Below, one piece after another: positions 43,261 through 51,895 of a stretch of DNA of 64,000 bases. The DNA is from Methanocorpusculum labreanum Z (GTDB lineage Archaea > Halobacteriota > Methanomicrobia > Methanomicrobiales > Methanocorpusculaceae). Positions within the stretch are counted from its first letter, which is position 1. Each line of letters starts with the position of its first letter. The DNA is taken from assembly GCF_000015765.1 (NCBI RefSeq), contig NC_008942.1:697921-761920 (forward strand). The letters are read 5' to 3'. Below the pieces are notes generated by a model, which was not told the DNA's origin, did not search any database, and saw only the letters and a list, made by a program, of their open reading frames with translations. The position numbers and the translations under genes are program-made.

Positions 43261-43983
43261 ATGAAAGATCGTGAGATTTTTGCCGGTCTTTCCACAACCG
43301 TCCCTTTTGTGCTGCGGCTTGACGGCCGATCCTTTCATCGTTTTTCCAAAGACCGGTACAAAAAACCCTACGACAAGGTCTTTTCCGATGCAATGGTGAA
43401 AACGGCCCGTGCACTCGTGACCGACAGCGGTCTTTCTCCTTCGTTTGCCTACACATTCTCCGACGAGATCAGTCTCTATGTGCCGGCTCCGGTTTTCGAC
43501 TGCCGGGTAGAAAAACTGGCGTCCGTTTCGGCGGCTTTTGCCGCCTCGGCATTTACTTTGTATGCAGGTGCCTCCGAACCGCTGGCATTTGATGCCCGGG
43601 TCATTCCAATCGAGGAAGGACTGTTTCCCGCCTATCTTTCATGGCGGCAGGCGGAGGCGTGGAGAAATCATATGAACGGCTATGCTCAAAAAATTCTTCA
43701 GGACGAAGGGGTGTCCCCGACAAATGCGCAGAAACAGCTGGATGGAATGAATGCCGCCGCGCTGCATGAATTTGCCTTCTCGCGCGGCGTGAATCTTGCG
43801 TTGACTCCTGCATGGGAGAGGCGCGGGATATGCATTTATCGGGATGTCGTGATGCGTGACGGATATAATCCGATCAAAGATGAAAAAGTCTCGGTTGAAC
43901 GAACCATCGCGGTCATTGATGAGGATGTTCCGCTCTTCAAATCGCCAGAAGGAACGGCCTGGGTCCTTTCCAAGATTCGCTGA
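43261..43983 (+). CDS. thg1: tRNA-His guanylyltransferase (Thg1-like)
   Basis: A 240-residue 3'-5' nucleotidyltransferase. Motifs: VLRLDGRSFHRFSK with the first metal Asp, then AYTFSDEISL with the second, and a palm fold like that of DNA polymerases. The central SWRQAEAWRNHMNGYAQ also fits. Archaeal Thg1 proteins add G(-1) to tRNA-His or repair 5' ends with template. It lies 9 nt behind the PRC-barrel gene and 77 bp before the initiator tRNA gene on the other strand. Confidence 0.93.
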   Translation: MKDREIFAGLSTTVPFVLRLDGRSFHRFSKDRYKKPYDKVFSDAMVKTARALVTDSGLSPSFAYTFSDEISLYVPAPVFDCRVEKLASVSAAFAASAFTLYAGASEPLAFDARVIPIEEGLFPAYLSWRQAEAWRNHMNGYAQKILQDEGVSPTNAQKQLDGMNAAALHEFAFSRGVNLALTPAWERRGICIYRDVVMRDGYNPIKDEKVSVERTIAVIDEDVPLFKSPEGTAWVLSKIR

Positions 43984-44059
43984 CCCGATCAATTTTCATT
44001 TTATTTTTAGTTACGATGAATCTGCAGCTACTGCTGTTAAAAAAAATAATGTACAATCA

Positions 44060-44134
44060 TAGCGAGGGATGGATTTGAACCATCGGTCTACGGGTTATGA
44101 GCCCGTCGGGATTTCCTGACTACCCCACCTCGCT
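44060..44134 (-). tRNA. Initiator tRNA-Met (anticodon CAT)
   Basis: Acceptor AGCGAGG pairs with CCTCGCT, so position 1-72 is A-U, an archaeal initiator feature. The anticodon arm ACGGG-CTCATAA-CCCGT has three consecutive G-C pairs next to the loop, the initiator hallmark. The D arm GGGGTAGTCAGGAAATCCC also fits. Discriminator A; no intron; CCA not encoded. Confidence 0.93.
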
Positions 44135-44253
44135 TCCAAAAAGCTTCACACCTACTTCGTGTGCCTTATAATATACACAAGTGGAACTTAAATAGATTTG
44201 TAAATGATATCCAATATGGTGATAAGGGATCGTCACCTATCTAAGATCAGAAT

Positions 44254-44616
44254 ATGACGAATAATCGCGATTTGCCCGCACCGCCGACGGAGGCATTGCC
44301 TATACTTACGCTGACCGAAGCGAACTTCAATACCTTTACTTTGCAGATTTCTGCTCTTGTGATTGATTTTTTTAATGACTGGTGCGGATCATGTCGATTT
44401 TTCGCTCAGATATTTTTTGATGTCTCTCTTGAATATCCCGAGGTTCAGTTCTGTACATGTAATACTGAAGAGAACAGTCATATCACAGCTGAACTTCGCA
44501 TCCGCGCCGTTCCAACTCTTATGTTCATCAAAAACGGGACCGTTGTTAAAATCCGTAACGGCGCCCTGTCAAAAGAAGAGTTCAGGGAAGACCTCAATTC
44601 CGTATTTCGCGCATGA
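44254..44616 (+). CDS. Thioredoxin-like protein
   Basis: A 120-residue thioredoxin fold with active site W43-C44-G45-S46-C47 (canonical is WCGPC), cis-Pro loop RAVPTLMF and end KIRNGALSKEEFREDL. A 20-residue polar N-terminus precedes the fold, with no signal peptide, so it is cytoplasmic. The Ser in CGSC should change the redox potential relative to CGPC. Overlaps the helicase gene by 4 nt (ATGA). Confidence 0.9.
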   Translation: MTNNRDLPAPPTEALPILTLTEANFNTFTLQISALVIDFFNDWCGSCRFFAQIFFDVSLEYPEVQFCTCNTEENSHITAELRIRAVPTLMFIKNGTVVKIRNGALSKEEFREDLNSVFRA

Positions 44617-46745
44617 GTGTCTTTACTTCGCTTCATCCAACCCTGCAGGAGCTGCTTCTTACCGGTCTTGGCTGGGACGATCTTCGTTTGGTCCAGGAGG
44701 AAACCTACCTCTCGGTAAGCAGCGGGGCCGATACGCTGGTCCTTGCCCCGACTGCCGGCGGTAAGACCGAGTCAGCTTTTTTCCCGGTTCTTGACGGGAT
44801 TTTAAAGGATCCGTCGGAGCATCTGTCTGCGATCTATATCTCTCCTCTTAAAGCTCTCATTAACGATCAGCTGGACAGAATCCTTTTCCTGTGCGCCCGT
44901 ACCGAACTTAGTGCCGCGGTTCAGCACGGTGATGTGTCCGATCGGGATCGGTTTGATTTTGCCGGATCCGAGCATGCGGATATCCTTTTGACCACACCGG
45001 AATCACTTGAGGTTCTCTTAAGTGATGCAAAAACTAAAAACGCGTTTAAAGAGGTCAGGTACCTCATCATCGACGAGATCCATGCATTTATGGAGTCGGA
45101 TCGCGGCGTTCATCTTCGCTGTCTGATGGATCGTCTGGAGTTTCTTGGAAAAAAGCGTATGATTCGGATCGGTCTCTCGGCAACGGTTGGAAATCCCGAA
45201 GCACTTCTCGACTGGTTCTCAGGACCAAATCGAAAAAAACATCTTGTTTCTATTCCTTCACCTCCTTCGAAAAAACAGTTTACGTTTGTGGTGGAACCTG
45301 AGTTTACCGGTCAGGTGCGGGCGATCGCGGGATATGTTTCAGGAAAAAAAGCCTTGATGTTTACCGAAAGCAGGAGTCTGGCAGAGAAACTGGTTCTTCC
45401 TTTACGCGAGGAGCTTCCTTCGGTGTTCCTTCATCATTCTTCGGTTTCGCCGCAGGACCGCGAGGCCGCAGAGCTTTCGTTCGGGCAGGTCGGCGGAACG
45501 TGTGTTATTTGTACGAGCACGATGGAACTCGGCGTCGACATAGGGGAGCTCGATCTTGTCGTTCAGTATGGTCCTCCTCGTTCGGTCTCCTCGTTCCTGC
45601 AGAGGCTTGGACGTACCGGTCGGCGTGGAAGTCCCGCAAAGATGATCTTTATCGTTTCAAATGCGTGCGATCTTCTTATCGCCGTTTCGGTGATCGAGGC
45701 GGCGATGCAGCATTCGGTCGAGTCACTGAAAGCACCGTCTCGTCCGTATCATGTTCTCGTCCAGCAGTTGTTTCTCCTTCTGAAAGGCAGAACTGGGATG
45801 AGCATTCGAAGCATCATCGATTCGCTTCGCGCATTGACACCGTTTAAGGATTTCTCCGTCGCTCAATTTTCTGCAGTTTTGGAATATCTCGTTGCGGAAA
45901 ATTATCTGACCTGTTCCGGTGATCTCTATATTGCCGGAACCAAAGCAGAAATGGAACTTGGACGTTCCAACTGGCTTGCTCTCATATCTGTTATCCGCGA
46001 TGCAGGAGGATTTCTTGCCGTTTTGCCGGAAGGGACGGTGGTCGGGACACTGGACCCGCGGTTCGTGGCGGGAGATCCGGGAAAGACATTTTCATTTACC
46101 GGAAAAACCTGGCGCCTGCTTCACCGCGATGATGCGCATAAACGTGTCCTCATCGAACCGGCGTTCGCCAAAGGGGATGTGAAACGTCCGTTCTGGAGCG
46201 GCGGTGACGGGGGAAGTTATGCAAGCACTCTTGTCTGTCAGTCGGTTGCCGCTGTTCTTGGAAGAGGTATTCCCTCTCTTCCTCTTCCTCTCGAACAAAA
46301 AACTATGGTAGAGGATCTTATCAGAATGCTTCCTGATGATTTTTCACCCGGGACCATTCATCTTCGCACCGAACCGGAACTGAACGGTTACTCGGTCGTT
46401 GTTTCCACATTCCTCGGAACGCGGACAAATCAGACTCTCGCTCATCTCCTGAAAACCAGGCTCGACGGCAAGCATGCCGTTCATTATACGCAGTTTGCGA
46501 TTAGGATCTTCGACTGGGAAACGCCAGACGCCGGTGAATCTGTCGCCGTAATCCTTGAAGAATTGAGTGGGATGTCTGTTCTTTCTCTTGCAGAGGCACT
46601 CCCTCGCCTTCCGGCATCTACCTGGAAATTTGGAGAACTTCTCCCAGAGGATCTTCGGCTGGAGATGGCGGCATATGATTATTATGATCTTCCTGCTCTG
46701 CTTACTGCATTATCATGGTTCCGGACTCGAAAATACTATATATAA
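44613..46745 (+). CDS. Lhr-like DEAD/DEAH-box helicase
   Basis: A 710-residue superfamily 2 helicase. Walker A LAPTAGGKT (44-52), motif Ia YISPLKALINDQ, Ib TTPESLEVLL, motif II DEIH (about 154-157), SAT motif LSATVGNP, motif IV-VI STMELGVDIGELDLVVQYGPP and RLGRTGRRG. The arrangement and the C-terminal ~300 residues are like the Lhr core of archaeal helicases, but shorter than ~900-residue Lhr. Likely role: repair-linked unwinding of DNA or RNA-DNA forks. Coupled to the thioredoxin gene. Confidence 0.88.
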   Translation: MSVFTSLHPTLQELLLTGLGWDDLRLVQEETYLSVSSGADTLVLAPTAGGKTESAFFPVLDGILKDPSEHLSAIYISPLKALINDQLDRILFLCARTELSAAVQHGDVSDRDRFDFAGSEHADILLTTPESLEVLLSDAKTKNAFKEVRYLIIDEIHAFMESDRGVHLRCLMDRLEFLGKKRMIRIGLSATVGNPEALLDWFSGPNRKKHLVSIPSPPSKKQFTFVVEPEFTGQVRAIAGYVSGKKALMFTESRSLAEKLVLPLREELPSVFLHHSSVSPQDREAAELSFGQVGGTCVICTSTMELGVDIGELDLVVQYGPPRSVSSFLQRLGRTGRRGSPAKMIFIVSNACDLLIAVSVIEAAMQHSVESLKAPSRPYHVLVQQLFLLLKGRTGMSIRSIIDSLRALTPFKDFSVAQFSAVLEYLVAENYLTCSGDLYIAGTKAEMELGRSNWLALISVIRDAGGFLAVLPEGTVVGTLDPRFVAGDPGKTFSFTGKTWRLLHRDDAHKRVLIEPAFAKGDVKRPFWSGGDGGSYASTLVCQSVAAVLGRGIPSLPLPLEQKTMVEDLIRMLPDDFSPGTIHLRTEPELNGYSVVVSTFLGTRTNQTLAHLLKTRLDGKHAVHYTQFAIRIFDWETPDAGESVAVILEELSGMSVLSLAEALPRLPASTWKFGELLPEDLRLEMAAYDYYDLPALLTALSWFRTRKYYI

Positions 46746-47175
46746 TTTTTGTTATATCCCTGCAGGAATTATAGGTATGATTTATTATGGTTTCGCTCCT
46801 AGTTGGGCGGAATAAATCTGGAGGAATGGGGGAAATAGAGTATCTTTCACGTTTTAGGATGGAATCCTCGGAGAATATTATACAAAATCTCTCTTGGATA
46901 TATCAAAGGACTCAATTTAGATATATTTTCATTCGTTGCTGATTTGTTTGATTCCTGAAACATTTTCTCAAAATACTTCCAAATTATTTGAATACGTTTG
47001 GATTATTCAGGTTATTGGAATCATATGTCATGAATCCTTCCACTTGCGCCTACGAGGAGTGAGTAATGGAGTTTCTATTCACATTCAGTGATACTGTTCA
47101 TGTACGAAATTCGAGGAGTACAAACTTTATAAACGAAAAACCCTGATACTATGTTTGTCATAGGGGGATAGTTAA
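46746..47175. other. 430-bp gap before the TrmB-type regulator
   Basis: No gene is recognised. The DNA is AT-rich and holds the promoter of the regulator at its right end, described separately. Scattered small ORFs do not have ribosome-binding sites. Confidence 0.45.
47126..47163 (+). promoter_or_regulatory. TATA box and palindrome before the TrmB-type regulator
   Basis: TTTATAAA lies at 47126-47133. A palindrome, ctatg-tttgt-catag, at 47149-47163 covers the expected start site (about 47155-47160). This is where a repressor would block initiation, so autoregulation is plausible. The purine-rich aggggga at 47162-47168 can serve as Shine-Dalgarno for the TTG at 47176. Confidence 0.55.
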
Positions 47176-47946
47176 TTGGTAGAAGATGATGTTATAAAAG
47201 CGATTCAGGATCGATTAGTTGCCTGCGGAATGCGGGAGTATTCTGCTAAGGTATATACAACACTATTTTCCGTCGGTATTGCGAAAGCAACCGAACTCCA
47301 TGAATTAACTGGTATCCCCCGGGGACGTATTTATGAAACTCTTGATGATCTGAGTCAGCAGGGATTTGTTACCGAATTTGGTACAAATCCAGTTTACTAC
47401 CGGGCCGATGATGCTGAACGCACCTATCTGCGTGTCTTAAGTCTTGAGCTGCAGAGACTTGACAAACTTCGGGCATGCCTCCTTGATATACAGAATCTTC
47501 ACCGTCCCTACGAAGTCTCAGGCATAACCGAGTTCCATACACCAAAATCTATTTCTACGCAAGTGGAACTGAAACTCAAACGAATAAAGTCTGAACTGCT
47601 TGTGGTCTGTAATGATAAAGACACACTGCATAAATATGCGGGCATCATTGCAGAGACCGCAAAACGCCTCCCGGTATATCTGGTTGTGCTGAATGATGAA
47701 ATAGCACAAGCAGCTCCAATCAAATGCTACATGACGAATGATACTCTGCAGAGAAATCTCATGCAGGTCTCTTTTTTTACCGGAAAAGAAACGCTTCCGT
47801 TTTTGATCTACTTCTATTGCGACCGAAGTTCAACGATGGGCATCTTAAGGTCGAATAACGAGGAGTTTGCTTTCTCGACCGAGTCGGATGTCTACGCAGA
47901 GTTCGTCGTCAAAAATTTTCTCAAGACGATTAAACCCGTTAAGTGA
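47176..47946 (+). CDS. TrmB-family transcriptional regulator
   Basis: A 256-residue protein. An N-terminal winged helix (MREYSAKVYTTLFSVGIAKA, ELHELTGIPRGRIYETLDDL, QQGFVTE) is followed by a coiled linker and a C-terminal phospholipase-D-like sensor domain as in TrmB, which binds sugars in thermophiles. The start is TTG at 47176; no later ATG keeps the first helix. The effector is unknown. The nearest downstream genes are a small monooxygenase and the alcohol-oxidation pair, which it might control. Confidence 0.83.
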   Translation: MVEDDVIKAIQDRLVACGMREYSAKVYTTLFSVGIAKATELHELTGIPRGRIYETLDDLSQQGFVTEFGTNPVYYRADDAERTYLRVLSLELQRLDKLRACLLDIQNLHRPYEVSGITEFHTPKSISTQVELKLKRIKSELLVVCNDKDTLHKYAGIIAETAKRLPVYLVVLNDEIAQAAPIKCYMTNDTLQRNLMQVSFFTGKETLPFLIYFYCDRSSTMGILRSNNEEFAFSTESDVYAEFVVKNFLKTIKPVK

Positions 47947-48591
47947 CTGAAATCAGCGGTTGCTATTTTTTTATCCACTTCAGTCGACTGATTCATTATT
48001 TGGAAATTACCGAAGCGGGATGCTATACTCTCAATATACATGTCTTTATCCTGCATATTTTCAACGCGCAGGTTGGGTTGAACTTGTTTACGAACTATGA
48101 AATTGTATCCGGCCTGCACTCAATTTGGCATCCATCGATTTTCATCGGAAAAATGACCCTCGAGAAACCATGTGTGTCCCCTTGTCCCAGGACTCATCCG
48201 AGGTATTTCTGAAATACAGATGATACTTTTTTCGGTGTGCGGATACGGAAACGTCTCTAGTTTTTCCGTAATGAAAATGAATGCAATGTGGGTATTTCTG
48301 GCTATTAGGATTTTTAATGGATATTTTCCATGTTTCTGGAAATTTTTGATTCAGCCTGGGCAGGAAATGTAAGGGTATTTTGTATATGTCCGTATTGTCA
48401 GGATACTATTTTCATTTTCTCTAATCAATACTGCGCAAACATCGATAATCTAATACTATTTTTTCTAAACTAATTTAATAGATCTGCTCCTTGATTTCCG
48501 AACAACGTTTTTTGCAGGTCTCGTGAATAGATTTATATTTCACTCTCGAAAAAACAGAACCGTTGCCAAATGGGCAATGGAGTAATTATTT
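47947..48591. other. 645-bp gap with the promoter of the small monooxygenase
   Basis: No gene is supportable; ORFs here have low-quality starts and atypical composition. A perfect palindrome, cagtcgactg, lies at 47981-47990, shortly after the TrmB-type stop. The right end holds the promoter and hairpin described separately. Confidence 0.45.
48532..48582 (+). promoter_or_regulatory. TATA box and leader hairpin of the small monooxygenase gene
   Basis: TTTATATT at 48532-48539 predicts a start near 48562. At 48560-48580, ccgttgcc-aaatg-ggcaatgg forms an 8-bp hairpin (one G-U pair). Its 3' arm contains the first two bases of the Shine-Dalgarno ggag (48579-48582). The stem could therefore limit ribosome access or protect the 5' end. 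Confidence 0.55.
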
Positions 48592-48879
48592 ATGATAACA
48601 ATTATCGCGAAATGTACCGCTAAAAAAGAATTTGTCGATGATTTATTGGAATTAGCGTTGGAATTGGTTCAATTCAGCAGAAAAGAGGAAGGAAATGTAT
48701 CGTATGATTTTTATCAGGATATAACGTTCCCGGAGAAATTTACGTTTATCGAATGCTGGAAGGATTCGGCAGCAATCGACTCACACAATGCAACGCCGCA
48801 TTTCAATCATTTTGTGGAGAAGACTGGTCGGATCTTCGCCGGACCCCTGGATGTAGCTCTTTTCAGAAAGCTGACGTAA
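48592..48879 (+). CDS. Antibiotic biosynthesis monooxygenase (ABM/YgiN-like)
   Basis: A 95-residue ferredoxin-fold ABM protein: MITIIAKCTAKKEFVDDLLE, NVSYDFYQDITFPEKFTFIE, SHNATPHFNHFV with the typical His pair. Family members act on quinones, haem or polyketides without a metal cofactor, or serve in oxidative stress. In an anaerobe a quinol- or oxygen-detoxifying role is possible (inference). It lies alone, upstream of the alcohol dehydrogenase. Confidence 0.85.
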   Translation: MITIIAKCTAKKEFVDDLLELALELVQFSRKEEGNVSYDFYQDITFPEKFTFIECWKDSAAIDSHNATPHFNHFVEKTGRIFAGPLDVALFRKLT

Positions 48880-48987
48880 CTTCATTTCTCTCTTTTCCCA
48901 ACCAAAAAACATATATTTTTCGTATTCTGCATAATTTCTGAAATTTTTGTCTTAATTAATCTAATAGTTCCAATTTAATCACAATTA

Positions 48988-48995
48988 TTTATAAT
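48988..48995 (+). promoter_or_regulatory. TATA box of the alcohol dehydrogenase gene
   Basis: tttataat in an AT-rich run. A start site near 49018 would give a leader of about 138 nt before the chosen start codon. Confidence 0.4.
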
Positions 48996-49155
48996 AATTT
49001 GTTGTTATTTTTGTGTCCGGAATTTCGGTTACATCATTCTTTTATTAAGCTACTTCATAAGAGTTATTCGTTGGTTGGCAGTTTGATCACATGTGGCAGT
49101 AGTGGTTGAAGGCATCAATCGACAGAACCATACATATCTATTGGATGTGACACGA

Positions 49156-50229
49156 ATGAAAAAAACAATAAAAGGACTTGCAATGAAGCGGATCGGAGAG
49201 ATCGGCTGGGTTGAGAAAGAAGCTCCAAAGTGCGGACCGCTTGACGCAATCGTTGCGCCGCTCGCAGTTGCACCGTGCAGCTCGGATGTTCACACCGTCT
49301 GGGAAGGGGCTCTTGGAGAGCGCCACGACATGATTCTCGGCCACGAGGCTGTTGGAGAAGTCGTGGAAGTTGGATCCATGGTAAAAGACTTCAAGCCAGG
49401 TGACCGTGTAATTGTTCCGGCAATCACCCCTGACTGGCTGTCCATTGAAGCACAGGACGGTTTTGCCCAGCACTCCGGAGGAATGCTTTCCGGGTGGAAG
49501 TTTTCCAACTTTAAAGACGGTGTTTTCGGTGAACTTTTCCATGTAAACGAAGCTGATGCAAATCTTGCAATTCTTCCGGACTCTATCCCGGTAGCCGAAG
49601 CATCAATGATTGCAGACATGGTCCCGACCGGATTCCAGGCAGCAGAACTTGCCGATGTGAAGCTCGGCGACACCGTCTGCTGTATTGGTATCGGCCCGGT
49701 CGGGCTGATGGCAGTTGCCGGAGCAAATCACATGGGAGCATCCCACATCCTTGCGGTCGGCAGCAGAAAAGACTGCGCAAATGCAGCACGCGGATATGGA
49801 GCGACCGACATCATCAACTACAAGAACGGTGACATTGTCGAGCAGGTTCTGGACAAGACCGATGGCAAAGGTGTAGACAAAGTCTGTATCGCCGGTGGAG
49901 ATGTCAACACCATGCAGGAAGCAATCAAGATGGTCAAGCCCGGAGGAATCATCGGAAACGTCAACTACCTTGGTAAAGGCGAATTCGTCACGATTCCGCG
50001 TATCGAGTGGGGTTGCGGTATGAGCAACAAGTTTATCCACTGCGGATTAATGACCGGAGGCAGGCTGCGGATGGAGAAGCTCGCCAGCCTCGTTGAAGTA
50101 GGCAAACTTGACCTTTCACCATTACTCACCCACAGATTCAAGGGCTTTGACAAGATTGAAGAAGCACTTCTCTTGATGAAAGACAAACCAAGTGACCTTA
50201 TCAAACCGGTTGTCACCATCAAAGAGTAA
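49156..50229 (+). CDS. adh: NADP-dependent secondary alcohol (isopropanol) dehydrogenase
   Basis: A 357-residue zinc-type medium-chain dehydrogenase very similar to the Thermoanaerobacter brockii/Clostridium beijerinckii enzyme: PLAVAPCSSDVHTVWEGALG, ILGHEAVGEVVEVGS, PGDRVIVPAITPDW, ending LMKDKPSDLIKPVV. The catalytic zinc site is Cys, His-Glu (GHE) and Asp, without the structural zinc lobe of horse ADH. GIGPVGLMAVAG plus AVGSRKD (Gly-Ser-Arg) fits NADP preference. It oxidises 2-propanol to acetone. ATG at 49156 matches the family's N-terminus; the frame extends to a GTG at 49093. The F420-dependent partner follows. Confidence 0.92.
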   Translation: MKKTIKGLAMKRIGEIGWVEKEAPKCGPLDAIVAPLAVAPCSSDVHTVWEGALGERHDMILGHEAVGEVVEVGSMVKDFKPGDRVIVPAITPDWLSIEAQDGFAQHSGGMLSGWKFSNFKDGVFGELFHVNEADANLAILPDSIPVAEASMIADMVPTGFQAAELADVKLGDTVCCIGIGPVGLMAVAGANHMGASHILAVGSRKDCANAARGYGATDIINYKNGDIVEQVLDKTDGKGVDKVCIAGGDVNTMQEAIKMVKPGGIIGNVNYLGKGEFVTIPRIEWGCGMSNKFIHCGLMTGGRLRMEKLASLVEVGKLDLSPLLTHRFKGFDKIEEALLLMKDKPSDLIKPVVTIKE

Positions 50230-50314
50230 TCTTCATGAGTGGTAAGCCTCATAAAAATCAAATTTTTTTAGTAACTATCTTCATAGAAACACCCTTAGAT
50301 CAGGAAATGCTATC

Positions 50315-50986
50315 ATGAAAGTTGGAATAATTGGAGGGACTGGGAATATCGGTGAAGGTCTCGCACGTCGAATTTGTATCGGTGGTAAATTCGACGTAGC
50401 AATTGGATCTCGTGACCCGTCAAAAGCGATCGTTGCTGCAGACGGAGTTACCTGCTGCCTTAACGACCGCTGTTGTACCGGCGGGGTCTGCAATGGTGGG
50501 ACGAATGCAAGTGTTTGTGATGCTGATATCATTATTCTCTCAGTTCCGTTCGACAAAATCGAATCGACTATTGATGCAATCGGCAAGGAAACATTTGAAA
50601 ACAAGATCGTTGTTTCACTCATCAACCCGATGCTTCGGTTCCCGAAAGAAAAATACTTCCTGCCGGACCGCCCGGCGGAAGGATCCGCAGCCCTTGCAGT
50701 AAAGAAAATGCTGCCTTCGTCTGCAAAACTCTGTACAGGGTTCAACAATGTTGCATCAGGAAAGTGGATGGAACTTGATGAAGAACTTGATTACAGTGTT
50801 TGTGTATGCGGAGATGACAAGGAAGCAAAGAAGGTCGTCATGGACCTGGTATCCAGCGTCTCGAAACTCAAGCCGCTTGATGCGGGACCACTGGCAGTTT
50901 CAGGGGTAATTGAAAGTATTACGCCGCTTGTAATTACTCTTGCAATGAACAATGGTCTTAAGGACGTAGGGGTCTACTTCAAATAA
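50315..50986 (+). CDS. fno: F420-dependent NADP reductase
   Basis: A 223-residue protein: MKVGIIGGTGNIGEGLARRI, VAIGSRDPSKA, IIILSVPFDKIES, CGDDKEAKKVVMDLVS, PLDAGPLAVSGVIESITPLV. Fno passes hydride between NADPH and F420, so with the alcohol dehydrogenase it turns alcohols into F420H2 for CO2 reduction to methane. The segment after the NADP loop is cysteine-rich: Cys47, 48, 53, 54, 59 and 68, where Archaeoglobus Fno has none in the equivalent loop. caggaaatgctatc before the ATG provides a Shine-Dalgarno. Confidence 0.92.
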   Translation: MKVGIIGGTGNIGEGLARRICIGGKFDVAIGSRDPSKAIVAADGVTCCLNDRCCTGGVCNGGTNASVCDADIIILSVPFDKIESTIDAIGKETFENKIVVSLINPMLRFPKEKYFLPDRPAEGSAALAVKKMLPSSAKLCTGFNNVASGKWMELDEELDYSVCVCGDDKEAKKVVMDLVSSVSKLKPLDAGPLAVSGVIESITPLVITLAMNNGLKDVGVYFK

Positions 50987-51115
50987 CATCTCAAGACTGA
51001 ATGTGTCTGTCAAATTTCTCTTAGGTAAAACCTCTCTTTCCGCCAGGAAAGGGCCAAAATGAGCGCTAAAACCCGCTCATTTTTTCTTTTATTCATAATC
51101 GGTGAAAAGTAAATT

Positions 51116-51895
51116 ATGACTCCTATATACTCAAGTCCAATGAAAGTTGGGGTTATCGGCTGTGGTAATGTCGGATCAATATTAGCCGAACGGCAAAAAT
51201 CATTCAAAATCGTCGCCGCCTACGATTCTATTCCCGAGCGGGTCGCTGCATTTTCTGACAAATACGGGGCGAAACCGTTTTCCGATATCGATGCATTTTT
51301 GCAGGAGCCGCTTGATATCGTTGTGGAAGTTGCTTCGATCAATGCCGTAAAAGACCTTGCAGAGAAAGTTTTGCTTGCCGGCAGGGATCTCATCCTTCTC
51401 AGCGTTGGAGCTCTTGCAGATGACGCGTTTCGAAAAGAGCTGCTGACTACCGCAAAACAACTTCATAGAAGGATTCATATTCCATCCGGAGCCATTATGG
51501 GTCTGGATAATGTCCGTGTCGGGAAAATCTCCCGGGTCGATAAGCTTTTTTTGAAAACGACAAAACCTTCCCGTTCTCTTAACTCAAATGAATCCGTCTT
51601 CAAATGTCTTTTCGCCGGAAAAGCCCGTGACTGCGTAGCGTTGTATCCGAAAAATACGAATGTTGCCATCTCTCTCTCGCTTGCATGCGGAAGAGAGGCC
51701 GATGTCGAGTTGTGGGTCGATCCGAAAGCGGAACAGAATATGCATGAGATCTTTTTCGAAGGGGAGTTTGGAGATGCGTATATTCGGATACGCAATCTTC
51801 CGGCTCCGGAAAATCCGGCAACCAGCTATCTTGCTGCATTGTCCGTATTGAGTCTTCTGGAATCTCTGGACAGCCCACTGGTAATCGGTGCATGA
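51116..51895 (+). CDS. nadX: L-aspartate dehydrogenase
   Basis: A 259-residue enzyme starting with a Rossmann fold (VGVIGCGNVGSILAERQ) and including VVEVASINAVKDLAEKVL, ILLSVGALADD and HIPSGAIMGLDNVR, the pattern of NadX. It oxidises aspartate to iminoaspartate, the first step of NAD synthesis in many archaea. The first ATG (51116) has ggtga ten nt upstream; an internal ATG (51140) also remains possible. It overlaps nadM by 4 nt, so the two are one operon for NAD formation. Confidence 0.9.
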   Translation: MTPIYSSPMKVGVIGCGNVGSILAERQKSFKIVAAYDSIPERVAAFSDKYGAKPFSDIDAFLQEPLDIVVEVASINAVKDLAEKVLLAGRDLILLSVGALADDAFRKELLTTAKQLHRRIHIPSGAIMGLDNVRVGKISRVDKLFLKTTKPSRSLNSNESVFKCLFAGKARDCVALYPKNTNVAISLSLACGREADVELWVDPKAEQNMHEIFFEGEFGDAYIRIRNLPAPENPATSYLAALSVLSLLESLDSPLVIGA

